Positions 8,399 through 17,403 of a DNA stretch of 64,000 bases are shown here, piece after piece. A program made the translations under genes and the position numbers. Each line of letters starts with the position of its first letter. The stretch's first letter is position 1. Below the pieces are notes generated by a model that saw only the letters and a list, made by a program, of their open reading frames with translations, was not told where the DNA came from and made no database searches. The stretch comes from an uncultured Bacteroidales bacterium (GTDB lineage: Bacteria; Bacteroidota; Bacteroidia; Bacteroidales; Bacteroidaceae). The stretch lies in the NCBI GenBank assembly GCA_902787575.1, contig CADAGX010000002.1:124001-188000 (forward strand), read 5' to 3'.

Positions 8399-11047
8399 AT
8401 GAAAAGATTCCTGCTTTTGGCCTTTGGAATTGTGGCCGTTGCTTCGTCACTTTATGCGCAGTACACGACAGATGGATATTATCGCGTCCGCAATCGTGGT
8501 TCGCAACGTTATATTTATCTGAGGGATAATACTGGTTCCTACGATATGACACGTAACGTGGGCGACTTCGGTGCGCTGCAATTGTGGAAGGGCGAGGAGC
8601 AAACAATTTCTGACCCGTCAACGCTCATTTACATAAAGAAGAAAAGCGAGCAGCAGTTCGATTTGCAGGGGCAGGGCACAGGAATCTACGCTTTGGTAAG
8701 CCGCTATGTGGATGTAGGACAGGTGACATCTGGTCCGTTTAAGGGCTCGTACACGGTAAGTGCGACTCAATCTGGCGTTACCAAGTATCTTAGCGATAAT
8801 GAGCAAGCCAATGTGGACGAAGGTGTGCTGGGCACAAGTGGCTCTTCGCCCTATCGCAATTGGGATGTCTTCCGTGTGACGCCCACAGACGACGCTAGCT
8901 TCTTCGGCATAACACCCACGGTAAGTGTTGGTGCGAAGTATTATTTCCCATTCTATGCCGATTTGTCTTTTTCCACATATTCGGCAGGCATGAAAGTTTT
9001 CACAGTCAGCAAGGTCGATTCCGAGCTGGGGCTGGCAGTACTTTCGCAGGTGACGGGTGTCATACCGGCTTCCACGCCGGTACTTATCGAGTGCAGTTCA
9101 GCCCAAGCCACGGCAAATCGTCTCGATTTGAGTCGCACATCGGCTTCTCCCCTTGCGGGGAATCTGCTTCAGGGCGTGTATTTCTGCACAAACAAGCGGC
9201 CGAAGTCTGCAGCGTCACTCACGGCTTTCACTGCTGACATGCGTGTCTTAGGAGTTACGAGCAGCGGAAAACTCGGATTTGTAAGCCAGAGCAGCAATCT
9301 TGTGACGTATTCCGGTGTGCAATACCTGCCGGCCAACCAGTCTTATCTGCCGGTAGCGTCAGGCTCGCCGGCCGAGCTGACCATTGTCACCGAGGAAGAA
9401 TATCAGCAGGCGGTGAATAATCGTACGTATTCGCTCACTTATTTGGTGGATGGTGTAGTGTATCAGACGCAGAACCTCAAGGCGGGAACTTCCATTTCGC
9501 CTCTTGCTGCTCCCACTCGCGAAGGCTATACTTTCAGTGGGTGGAGTGACATACCGGCAACGATGCCAGCCGAGAATATTACCGTTCGTGGCTCGTTCAG
9601 CCTCAACAGCTATTCGCTGATTTATGTAGTGGACGGTGCCAGCTATCAGACGCTCACGGTGCCATACGGCACGTCGCTTTCGGCCATCGAAGCTCCCACG
9701 CGCGAGGGTCACACCTTCAGCGGTTGGGAAGGACTGCCGTCGACGATGCCGGCGCGAGACGTCACGGTTCGTGGCTCGTTCAGTAAAAATAGTTATACGC
9801 TTACTTATATGCTGAACGATGTCGTTTACCAAACTTTTTCCATACCGTTTGGTGACGCTTTGACACCTTTAGAATCTCCCACACGCGAAGGCCACACCTT
9901 CAGCGGCTGGAGTGATTTGCCCGTCACGATGCCTGCCCGCGATGTTACGGTGAGTGGTACTCTCACTGCCAATAGTTACACTGTGACGTACATGCTCGAT
10001 GGCGCAGTTTTCGGCTCACAAACCGTGGTTTACGGCTCTGCTGTCACACCGCTCGACGCTCCGGCCCGTGAGGGATACGCCTTTGCTGGTTGGTCTGACG
10101 TTCCAGAGACGATGCCTGCACACGATGTAACCGTCACGGGTGCGTACAACATTCTGAGTTTCACACTCACCTATCTGCTGGATGGCGTAGAGTATAGTAG
10201 CGCTACGCTTTCGTATGGAACGCCCATCGAGCCGCTCGCTGCTCCGCAAAAGGAGGGCCATAATTTCAGCGGGTGGAACGGCTTGCCTGCCACGATGCCG
10301 GCGCGAGACGTCACGGTAACGGGTTCGTTCGTCGTGGGACGTTACACCATTTCCTATGTCTTAAATGGCGCGGGGTACGACAATTTCGTTTACCGCACAG
10401 CCACATACAACTTTGGTACAGCCGTTACGCCGCTCACCACATTCCCCTCTCAGATGGGCTACACGTTCTTGGGATGGGCGGAACAGCCTGCAACCATGCC
10501 AGGACACGATGTTACGATCGAGGGACGTTACGAAGCCACCAAGTTTGTAGTCACCTACTTTGTGGATGGCGAGGAGTATCACGTAGACAGCGTGGCATAC
10601 GGACAGACATTGCCTGCCATTTCCGACCCTGTGAGGGAAGGTTATTCGTTCGACGGCTGGCTGAATCGTCCAGAAGTAATGCCCGCACAGAATGTAACCG
10701 TGCGCGGTTTCTTCACGCTCAACAGTTACACCGTCACTTTTGTCCTGTCGGGTGGCGGATATGAAGACTACGTACTCGACACGTACACGTTCTATTTCGG
10801 CGACGAGGTGTTCACTCCCTCTGCTCCTCGCGTGCCGGGCTATACATTCCAAGGCTGGGCAGATCTGCCGCAGACCATGCCGGCTCGCGATATTACGCTT
10901 GTTGGCATCTACAGCCCCGAGACAGCTGTTTCCGCTGTACGGGTGGCAGGTTCGCAAACGGCCTATGATATGGCTGGCCGTCGCGTCAGTGGCGTTCGTT
11001 CGAAGGGTGTGTACATTGTAAACGGAAAGAAAATCTATCACCCATAA
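8399..11047 (+). CDS. secreted protein with eight InlB-type (Flg_new) repeats
   Basis: 882 residues from the ATG at 8399, which gives signal peptide MKRFLLLAFGIVAVASSLYA. An N-terminal region (about 20-340) has no recognised family. Eight repeats of about 60 residues follow (about 343-840; DNA 9427-10910). Each has the pattern Y-x-x-x-Y-x-x-D/N-G ... REG-x-x-F-x-GW ... P-x-T-MPA-x-x-V-T-x-x-G, which is the Listeria-Bacteroides B repeat seen in surface adhesins. The C-terminus AYDMAGRRV...KGVYIVNGKK resembles a short type IX secretion sorting signal. Inferred role: surface or secreted adhesin-like protein. Repeats 6 and 8 carry short insertions. The gene directly follows the OmpA gene's terminator and no clear promoter was seen. 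Confidence 0.85.
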   Translation: MKRFLLLAFGIVAVASSLYAQYTTDGYYRVRNRGSQRYIYLRDNTGSYDMTRNVGDFGALQLWKGEEQTISDPSTLIYIKKKSEQQFDLQGQGTGIYALVSRYVDVGQVTSGPFKGSYTVSATQSGVTKYLSDNEQANVDEGVLGTSGSSPYRNWDVFRVTPTDDASFFGITPTVSVGAKYYFPFYADLSFSTYSAGMKVFTVSKVDSELGLAVLSQVTGVIPASTPVLIECSSAQATANRLDLSRTSASPLAGNLLQGVYFCTNKRPKSAASLTAFTADMRVLGVTSSGKLGFVSQSSNLVTYSGVQYLPANQSYLPVASGSPAELTIVTEEEYQQAVNNRTYSLTYLVDGVVYQTQNLKAGTSISPLAAPTREGYTFSGWSDIPATMPAENITVRGSFSLNSYSLIYVVDGASYQTLTVPYGTSLSAIEAPTREGHTFSGWEGLPSTMPARDVTVRGSFSKNSYTLTYMLNDVVYQTFSIPFGDALTPLESPTREGHTFSGWSDLPVTMPARDVTVSGTLTANSYTVTYMLDGAVFGSQTVVYGSAVTPLDAPAREGYAFAGWSDVPETMPAHDVTVTGAYNILSFTLTYLLDGVEYSSATLSYGTPIEPLAAPQKEGHNFSGWNGLPATMPARDVTVTGSFVVGRYTISYVLNGAGYDNFVYRTATYNFGTAVTPLTTFPSQMGYTFLGWAEQPATMPGHDVTIEGRYEATKFVVTYFVDGEEYHVDSVAYGQTLPAISDPVREGYSFDGWLNRPEVMPAQNVTVRGFFTLNSYTVTFVLSGGGYEDYVLDTYTFYFGDEVFTPSAPRVPGYTFQGWADLPQTMPARDITLVGIYSPETAVSAVRVAGSQTAYDMAGRRVSGVRSKGVYIVNGKKIYHP

Positions 11048-11058
11048 CCTTCACCACG

Positions 11059-12088
11059 ATGAGAAGTAAGTCCCACATTTGGCTTTTTGCCGTTCTGTTC
11101 CTCCCGTCGCTTGCTGTGGCGCAAACCCAAAATGTGCTCAATCACATGGATATTGGCGTTCACGCCAGCACAATGGGCATTGGGGCAGACATAGCGATGC
11201 CCGTCGGCAATTTCGTTCGCGTGCGCACGGGCTTCACTTACATGCCGCAGTTCGAGATGAAAAGTAACTTCCGCGTGGAGATGAACAACTCCGTTGGTGC
11301 CGACCGCGAACGTCGCATGAAGGATCTGATGCGCAATTTCACTGGCCAGTCCATGCAGGACAATGTGGACATGCTCATGACACCTACTTGGACGAACTTC
11401 AAGTTCTTGGTCGATGTGCGTCCTTTCCGCCAGAATAAGCATTGGAGCGTTACTGCCGGCTTCTATGCCGGTCCGTCCCGCATCGGGAAAGCCAATCCCA
11501 ACCCTAACCGCCGTGAATATGTATAATTCCATGTACTATAAAGCATGCCGCGGGGATGACTTATTTGTTTATGAGATGTCGAATGGTACACAGGCTTCCG
11601 CCAGCGTGCCACAGGCTATCATAGACCGAATGGTAGAGACAGGAATGATGGGCATGCCACTGGGAAATTTTCCAGATGGCGAGAAGGCAATGATGGTGCC
11701 AAACGTCAATTGTATGGCTAAGGCAGTGATGGAAGTTAGCAAGTTCCGCCCATACGTGGGAATTGGTTACAACACAAATCTTTCGCGTGATGGCAAATGG
11801 AATTTCCAACTCGATGCAGGTGTTCTTTTCTGGGGTGGCAAGCCACACGTTTACGTGGACAATGTTTACAAACTGAAGTCTGTAGAACAGGATGCGACCT
11901 ATTATTATTACGATATGGTGTGGATGCGCATGGATAATTATGAGTACGTAGATGTTTCTCCACAGCGCATCGACCTCACTCGCGACGTGTCGAACATTCG
12001 CGGCAAAGTGGGGGATATGGTAAAGACCGTGCGCCGTTTCACGTGCTATCCTGTGCTGAGTCTCACCGTCTCGCACACTATCTTCTAA
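11059..12088 (+). pseudogene. outer-membrane protein gene split by a one-base frameshift
   Basis: Frame 1 from 11059 starts MRSKSHIWLFAVLFLPSLAVA, a signal peptide, and runs to GFYAGPSRIGKA before stopping at 11526 (155 residues). The frame shifted by one base then continues as TAVNMYNSMYYKACRGDD to a stop at 12088, ending VLSLTVSHTIF, an aromatic barrel-like terminus. Together they make about 342 residues of one outer-membrane beta-barrel-type protein. The shift is explained by one extra base in the run GGGAAA at 11485-11490. It could be a true mutation, phase variation at a short homopolymer, or an assembly error. The frame-2 ATG at 11414 gives an out-of-place N-terminus, so two separate genes are less likely. 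It follows the repeat protein by 11 nt and ends at a strong terminator. Confidence 0.7.
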
Positions 12089-12126
12089 AACAGCGTGCAG
12101 TACTTATTGGTACTGCACGCTGTTTT
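12087..12126 (+). terminator. bidirectional terminator after the surface block
   Basis: A 17-bp perfect stem (12087-12103 with 12110-12126) around a 6-nt loop, flanked by A and T runs. It ends the surface-protein block and could also act on korB transcripts from the other strand. Confidence 0.9.
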
Positions 12127-12132
12127 TTAATT

Positions 12133-12170
12133 ACTACGGGCGAGAAAAACTTTCCCGCCCGTAGTTTTTT
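12133..12170 (+). terminator. second hairpin between convergent genes
   Basis: ACTACGGGCG pairs with CGCCCGTAGT (12156-12165), followed by TTTTTT. It sits just after the first hairpin and 20 nt from the korB stop. Confidence 0.75.
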
Positions 12171-12189
12171 CCATCTGTCTGGCCGGCAG

Positions 12190-13197
12190 TTATTTTACCT
12201 CCCAGATGTCGTTGGTCTCCAGCAGTTCGGCAAATGAGTGGTACGGCTTCTTTGCCTTAATTTCTTCTATCTGAGCTTCCACTGCGTCGTTATAGGTCGG
12301 AGCTTCCACGTCACGTATTACGCCCAGCGCCACCGGGAATCCGTCTCCGTCACCCATCAGTGCGAGTTTCAGCTGCAGCGTGTTGTCTTCGCAGTGTGCG
12401 TCGTGGATTAGGATGTCGTCGCGTGTGACGCCGTCCTTGCCAATCTCCACAATCTTCAGGCCAAAACCTTCCTGCACCAGTCCGTATTCGTTGTTTTCGC
12501 CAAAGATAAGCGGCTCGCCGTGCTTCACATAGATAGCGTTACGTGCGCGTCCCTCCTTGCTGTACACGCTGTCGTGCGTACCATTGTTGAAAATGACGCA
12601 GTTCTGCAGTATTTCGCAGACGCTGCTGCCCTTGTGCTCATAGGCCGCCTTCAGAATTTCTATGGTTCCCGGTGCATCTGTGGCCACGGCACGTGCGAAG
12701 AAGTGGCCGCGCGCGCCAAAACAGAGTTCTGCTGGGCGGAACGGATCCTCCACCGTTCCGTAGGGACTGCTCTTGCTGACAAATCCGCGTGGGCTCGTGG
12801 GGCTGTACTGTCCCTTCGTGAGGCCGTAGATGCGGTTGTTGAGCAAAATCATATTCAGGTCTATGTTTCTGCGGTTGGCATGTATGAAATGGTTGCCTCC
12901 GATGGCCAGTCCGTCGCCGTCGCCGCTCACTTGCCACACCGTCAGCCGCGGGTTTGCCACCTTGCAGCCTGTGGCAATGGCAGCAGCACGGCCGTGAATG
13001 GTATTCATGCCGTATGTTGCCATGTAGTGTGGCAGTCGGCTGCTGCAACCGATGCCGCTGATAACGGCCGTATCACATGGTGCAACTCCAATTTCGGCCA
13101 TAGCTTTGTGCAGACTGTTGAGGAAGAAATGATCGCCGCAGCCCGGGCACCAACGCGGCTGCCCTTTCTTGAAATCTTGGAATGTATACTGTGCCAT
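12190..13197 (-). CDS. korB: 2-oxoglutarate:ferredoxin oxidoreductase, beta subunit
   Basis: Thiamine-diphosphate subunit of the 2-oxoacid:ferredoxin oxidoreductase that oxidatively decarboxylates 2-oxoglutarate to succinyl-CoA and reduces ferredoxin. It runs in reverse for reductive CO2 fixation in some anaerobes. Seen in the 335 residues: WCPGCGDH near 16-22 and the TPP-binding segment SGDGDGLAIGGNHF near 91-104, with NNRIYGLTKGQYSP downstream. Only 5 nt separate it from korA, so it is cotranscribed as the second gene. The exact 2-oxoacid cannot be proven from sequence; KOR is preferred because the gene order and fused alpha subunit match that type. Confidence 0.92.
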   Translation of the reverse strand: MAQYTFQDFKKGQPRWCPGCGDHFFLNSLHKAMAEIGVAPCDTAVISGIGCSSRLPHYMATYGMNTIHGRAAAIATGCKVANPRLTVWQVSGDGDGLAIGGNHFIHANRRNIDLNMILLNNRIYGLTKGQYSPTSPRGFVSKSSPYGTVEDPFRPAELCFGARGHFFARAVATDAPGTIEILKAAYEHKGSSVCEILQNCVIFNNGTHDSVYSKEGRARNAIYVKHGEPLIFGENNEYGLVQEGFGLKIVEIGKDGVTRDDILIHDAHCEDNTLQLKLALMGDGDGFPVALGVIRDVEAPTYNDAVEAQIEEIKAKKPYHSFAELLETNDIWEVK

Positions 13198-13202
13198 ATT
13201 GC

Positions 13203-15050
13203 TTACTTTGTTATGAGTTCAATAAAATGTTGTACGAGCGTTGATACGGTAAACGGCTGTCCTTTCACCTCGTTGTATTGGCAGGGCACGAAGCCGTCCA
13301 CTTTCATGCGAAGCCATGCAGCCAGCTGTCCCATATTCTGTTCGGCCACCACCACCTTCGGATATTTCAGCAGCACGTCGGCCGTGTTCTTCGGCAGCGG
13401 GTTGATGTAGCGGAAGTGAGCCATCGCCACTTTTCGGCCTTCTGCCCGCATCTCTTCCATGGCGGCCCGCAGGTGTCCGTACGTGCCTCCGAAACCTACA
13501 ATCAGCAGTTCGGCGTCGTCCTTGTCGCCCAGCACTTCGAGGTCGGGCACAGGTATGTTGGCAATTTTCTGAGCGCGCTTTCGCGTCATCAGGTCATGGT
13601 TTTCGGGGTTCGTGCTTATGGCACCCGTCTTGTCGTCCTTCTCCAGTCCGCCCAGTATGTGTTCGAACCCTTCGCGTCCCGGCACGGCCCAGTAGCGCGT
13701 GCCGTTCTTAGCGCGCATGTAAGGCGTCCATTTTCCTTTTAGCTCCTCAGGAACGTAAGGCGGCCGGATGTCGGGATAATCTTCGAGACGTGGCAATTTG
13801 AAGGCGCCGGAGCCGTTAGCCACAAATGCGTCGGTCAGTAGCACCACGGGCGTCATGTGTTCCAGTGCAATCTTAGAGGCTTCGTAGGCGGCATCAAAGC
13901 AGTCCGTCGGACTGATGGCGGCCATCACCGGCATGGGGCTCTCGCCGTTTCTGCCAAACAGCACTTGCAAGAGGTCCGTCTGCTCGCTCTTGGTGGGAAG
14001 TCCCGTGGCAGGGCCACCGCGTTGCACGTCGAGAACCACCAGCGGTAGTTCCATAATTACAGCCAGATTCATGGCCTCGCTCTTCAGACAGATGCCAGGG
14101 CCACTGGTGCTCGTCACAGCCAGCGCGCCGGCAAATGATGCGCCGACGCTCGAGGCACAGCCTGCAATTTCGTCCTCACACTGTACGGTTGTCACGCCCA
14201 AACTCTTGTGTTTCGACAGCTCGTGCAGCACATCGGTGGCTGGCGTAATGGGATAAGAACCCAGATAGAGTTTCAGTCCCGCCTTTTCGGCGGCAGCAAT
14301 GAAGCCGTAGGCAGTGGCTTTGTTGCCTGTGATATCCATGTAGCGACCGGGCACTTTGTGTTTTGTCTCAATGCGGTAGACATTCGCCACGCTGCTGTGC
14401 GTGTTGTGGCCATAGTCGTAACCTGCCTGTATCACCTTTATATTTGCTTCTGCCACCTCTGGTTTTTTGGCAAACTTCTCGCGGAGGAAATTAAATGCAA
14501 TGTCCAAATCGCGGCTGAAGAGCCAGCAAACCAGTCCCAACGCGAACATGTTTCTGCATTTCAACACGCTCTTTGCGTCCATGCCACTGCCGGCAAGACA
14601 ATCTTTGACCATTGTCGTGAGCGGACACGCAATGACGCGATCTGGGTCGATGCCCATCTCTTTCAGTGGGTCGGCGGTCTGGAACGCAGCTTTCTCCAGG
14701 TCTTTCGGACCAAAAGAATCTGTGTCAATAATGATGGCGGCTCCCGGTTTTGCAAATTTGTACTGCGTCTTCAGTGCTGCGGCGTTCATTGCCACCAGTA
14801 CGTCGCACAAATCGCCAGGCGTGAACACGGGGTTTGCTCCGATGTGAACTTGAAAACCGCTTACTCCGGTGAGTGAACCTTGCGGAGCCCGAATGTCGGC
14901 GGGATAATCCGGGAAGGTGCTAATGCTGTTTCCCACGGTTGCCGAAACCGTAGAGAAGATGTTGCCGGCCAGCTGCATGCCGTCGCCGGAGTCGCCGGAG
15001 AAGCGCACCACCACTTGTTCCAGCTCTTTTACTTCCAATGAGTCTGCCAT
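13203..15050 (-). CDS. korA: 2-oxoglutarate:ferredoxin oxidoreductase, alpha subunit (gamma-alpha fusion)
   Basis: 615 residues. The N-terminal gamma domain (about 10-200) contains RFSGDSGDGMQLAGN. It is fused to the alpha pyrimidine-binding domain, with GSYPITPATDVLHEL near 264-278 and the tract TSTSGPGICLKSEAMNLA. A C-terminal transketolase-like domain II follows (about 480-615). The gamma-alpha fusion is typical of KorA in Bacteroidota and Mycobacterium. No iron-sulfur subunit is encoded beside it, as is usual for the two-subunit type. First gene of the korAB operon; no consensus promoter was identified in the 150 nt upstream. Confidence 0.92.
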   Translation of the reverse strand: MADSLEVKELEQVVVRFSGDSGDGMQLAGNIFSTVSATVGNSISTFPDYPADIRAPQGSLTGVSGFQVHIGANPVFTPGDLCDVLVAMNAAALKTQYKFAKPGAAIIIDTDSFGPKDLEKAAFQTADPLKEMGIDPDRVIACPLTTMVKDCLAGSGMDAKSVLKCRNMFALGLVCWLFSRDLDIAFNFLREKFAKKPEVAEANIKVIQAGYDYGHNTHSSVANVYRIETKHKVPGRYMDITGNKATAYGFIAAAEKAGLKLYLGSYPITPATDVLHELSKHKSLGVTTVQCEDEIAGCASSVGASFAGALAVTSTSGPGICLKSEAMNLAVIMELPLVVLDVQRGGPATGLPTKSEQTDLLQVLFGRNGESPMPVMAAISPTDCFDAAYEASKIALEHMTPVVLLTDAFVANGSGAFKLPRLEDYPDIRPPYVPEELKGKWTPYMRAKNGTRYWAVPGREGFEHILGGLEKDDKTGAISTNPENHDLMTRKRAQKIANIPVPDLEVLGDKDDAELLIVGFGGTYGHLRAAMEEMRAEGRKVAMAHFRYINPLPKNTADVLLKYPKVVVAEQNMGQLAAWLRMKVDGFVPCQYNEVKGQPFTVSTLVQHFIELITK

Positions 15051-15197
15051 AAAATATTTTGTTATGTGTTGTCTGTCATCTTTTGGCGTGAGGTTTGCTG
15101 TGCGGCTGTTGCTGCCGTACGAAATGCTAACGCCGTCTGTCTGATTCTAAAGTTTCAAAATCCAATTTCCCTGACCTCAGATTTCAAATTCGGCGTG

Positions 15198-15269
15198 TAC
15201 CCCCGCCGGGAATCGAACCCGGATTGACGGTTTAGGAAACCGTAGTTCTATCCATTGAACTACAGGGGC
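15198..15269 (-). tRNA. tRNA-Arg (anticodon CCU)
   Basis: Acceptor GCCCCTG pairs with CGGGGGT (terminal G-U pair), discriminator A. Anticodon stem ACGGT/ACCGT with loop TTCCTAA gives anticodon CCT, reading AGG. T arm CCGGG/TTCGATT/CCCGG. CCA is not encoded. A -7-like box TAACTTTG lies at 15287-15294 on the same strand. Confidence 0.93.
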
Positions 15270-15286
15270 CTCGCTTTTCTCGGTTG

Positions 15287-15294
15287 CAAAGTTA
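15287..15294 (-). promoter_or_regulatory. -7 box of tRNA-Arg
   Basis: Minus-strand TAACTTTG, 18 nt upstream of the tRNA 5' end. No convincing TTG at the usual distance. Confidence 0.5.
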
Positions 15295-15397
15295 CGATTT
15301 TTAATTCAGATTATGTAAAAGAGAATGCAGAATTTCTTCCGCGCGCGCGGAGAAACTCTTCTTGCGGCTTTTTGTGTGCCGAAAATGGCACTTTGCC

Positions 15398-17383
15398 TCA
15401 GAAGCGGTAGCGTAGCTGAAACGACAAATCGTTGCGCCATGGGCTGAGTATGGCCTGCGGTCCGCTGCCTTGCTGACTGCGGTCGAAGTAACGCGATGCG
15501 CCGTATCGCATTTCCAGCATCCAGTGGTCGGTCGGGCTCCATCGTGTTGTGACGGCAGCGTGTGTGCCGTGTCCGTAGTAGGAGGCCGAAGTGATGCTTT
15601 CGTAGAGCGAGGGTTCGTAAAAGTAAAGGCGGCTCAGATAGTTCGGCGTGTGGAACCAAGCCAGCGTACCGACGAATCGCCAGTGGGACGAAGGCTCCAG
15701 CCTGAAACTCTCCTGTACGCCTACGCCTGTGTGCTGCAGTACGCGGTGCAGGAACGCGTCGCTGCGCAGCGACCAACGGCCGTCGGCTGCAGTGTGTGCC
15801 CAACGCAGTTTTATGCGATGGTGCGGTTCCATCTGGTCGGCTACTTCTTTTCGCTTCAGCTGATAGCGGGCGGAGAAGTTGTTGCGCCTGTCTGTCTGCC
15901 ATGCGACCTGTGTCATGAATTCCTGCCCCGTGTCGCTGTGCGTCATCCGGTAGCGAGGCCACGCGTGGTGGAAGAAGTCGGCATAGGTCTGAAGCGTGAT
16001 TCCGGCCCATGGCTCGGCCCACAGATGCAGCAGCACGCCCGACTCGTTCTGTACGACACTTGCATCGCTCAGACACGACGCGTGGAATGAATAAAAACTA
16101 CGTGTGAAAAATCGCTGTACGACGTGTAGTTTTAGTCGTTGCGACACGTCGTAATTTGCGCGGTGCAGCGTGGCCCATCCACGCGTCGTGCTGTATGCCG
16201 TCTCGCCGGCCAGTGTGAGTCGGTAAATCGTGTAGCCGTAGTGAGCGCTCAGCGCGCCAAACTGTCGGCCGCGCGGGTAGATTTGTCGGTATGTGGCGCT
16301 CCCCGGTTCGAGTCGACGGCTGAAGGTCTGCCAGTAGCCCGTAGCACCCAACTGCCACGCGCCTTGTCGCCATGTGGCGTCGGCGCCTGCCACGGTGGCA
16401 GACACGCTGCGCTTGGAGTTTATCTCGGAGGCCGTGCGATGATAACCCGTGCGTAGCAGCGTTTGCACCTGTCCGTCGGCCAGAGTGGCGTCCAGACGGC
16501 GATGTGAGACGAAGAGGCTGGTAGAAATCTGGCCGAAGTCCATCGTAGCCGCAGCGCCGCGCAGGAATCGCGTCTCGTCGGTGCTTCGCATGGCTCTGAT
16601 GCCCTGTTGCGATTTACGCGCCGGCGAATTCTTGGCAAACCGCACATCGCCACCCATCACCAGTCCTTCGCCGAAGCCGATGTGATAGTCGCCCACCACG
16701 GCGCGCTGCAGGTGCCCAATGTCGTGTAGCAGCACGTATCCGCCATACGAGTCGAAGTATCGCCGCTCGCCGGCGTCCTTCTCCGCACGCAGGCCAGCCG
16801 CGAATTTCTGCCCTTTGGCTTCGTATTTCACACGTTGGTAGAGCGGATTCCCGGCGTAAGCCTTCGGTTTCTGAAAGCCCTGTCTGTAATAGAGCGGCAC
16901 GTCGATGCGCGAAGAAAGGCTGTGCCGCACCGTTTTGGCGAAGCTGCGCTCTGTCTTCTCGGGTGCTGCCGCAGGTCCGGCGAAGACGAACAGCGAAAGC
17001 CAGCGTCGCGTCTGCTCGTCGATGAGTGGCACCAGTCGCAGCTCACCCAGCGACTGCATGGCGCCGTGCAGATAGATGTAAGCGTGAATCTGTTCTATCT
17101 GCTCCTCCGTGAGGAATGGCAGGCGCAGCAGGTCGGAGACGGAGGCCGTGTTGATGTTTAGCGGGCTGTCGTGCAAGACTTTCAGTTCTTCGACGAACGA
17201 GAGCCAATCTTCGTCCTCCACCAGCTCTTCGTCGGCCGTCAGTTCTTGTACAAAGTCATCCCACGAAAACCGTGGCGCCTGTGCCATCGTATGCGCCGAC
17301 GCCATGAAGAAAAGGATGCACAGAAGCCCTTGCAGCGTGCGGCGAAACGTTTCTGCAAGGGCTTGCTGTTTCATCTTTATCAT
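15398..17383 (-). CDS. helix-hairpin-helix/outer-membrane barrel protein
   Basis: 661 residues from the ATG at 17383; a second ATG at 17374 is equally possible. A signal peptide covers about residues 4-35 (TLQGLLCILFFMASAHTMAQA). An acidic segment is followed by a ComEA-like helix-hairpin-helix at about 74-106 (SPLNINTASVSDLLRLPFLT). The remaining 540 residues look like a large beta-barrel ending LSFQLRYRF, a C-terminal aromatic typical of outer-membrane proteins. Homologous Bacteroidales proteins are usually labelled only by the HhH domain; function unknown, DNA or surface binding is a guess. It lies 20 nt after the FAD oxidoreductase gene, so probably one operon. Odd: codons for residues about 408-435 are made of the dispersed 22-bp repeat. 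Confidence 0.75.
   Translation of the reverse strand: MIKMKQQALAETFRRTLQGLLCILFFMASAHTMAQAPRFSWDDFVQELTADEELVEDEDWLSFVEELKVLHDSPLNINTASVSDLLRLPFLTEEQIEQIHAYIYLHGAMQSLGELRLVPLIDEQTRRWLSLFVFAGPAAAPEKTERSFAKTVRHSLSSRIDVPLYYRQGFQKPKAYAGNPLYQRVKYEAKGQKFAAGLRAEKDAGERRYFDSYGGYVLLHDIGHLQRAVVGDYHIGFGEGLVMGGDVRFAKNSPARKSQQGIRAMRSTDETRFLRGAAATMDFGQISTSLFVSHRRLDATLADGQVQTLLRTGYHRTASEINSKRSVSATVAGADATWRQGAWQLGATGYWQTFSRRLEPGSATYRQIYPRGRQFGALSAHYGYTIYRLTLAGETAYSTTRGWATLHRANYDVSQRLKLHVVQRFFTRSFYSFHASCLSDASVVQNESGVLLHLWAEPWAGITLQTYADFFHHAWPRYRMTHSDTGQEFMTQVAWQTDRRNNFSARYQLKRKEVADQMEPHHRIKLRWAHTAADGRWSLRSDAFLHRVLQHTGVGVQESFRLEPSSHWRFVGTLAWFHTPNYLSRLYFYEPSLYESITSASYYGHGTHAAVTTRWSPTDHWMLEMRYGASRYFDRSQQGSGPQAILSPWRNDLSFQLRYRF
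16079..16162. repeat. 22-bp repeat units inside a coding sequence, locus 3
   Basis: 16079-16100 matches the minus-orientation unit seen at 38.4 and 51.6 kb at about 17 of 22 positions. 16119-16140 and 16141-16162 match plus-orientation units (ACGTGTAGTTTT and ACACGTCGTAAT). 16101-16118 is a weak remnant. The segment stays open in the host gene's frame. Confidence 0.6.
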
Positions 17384-17403
17384 AGGGTGGGAGAGCGGTT
17401 CTG

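Noticed and set aside
11414-12088. Independent second gene starting at 11414
   Set aside because: Its first 25 residues are out-of-frame sequence of the preceding barrel gene; a frameshifted single gene fits better.
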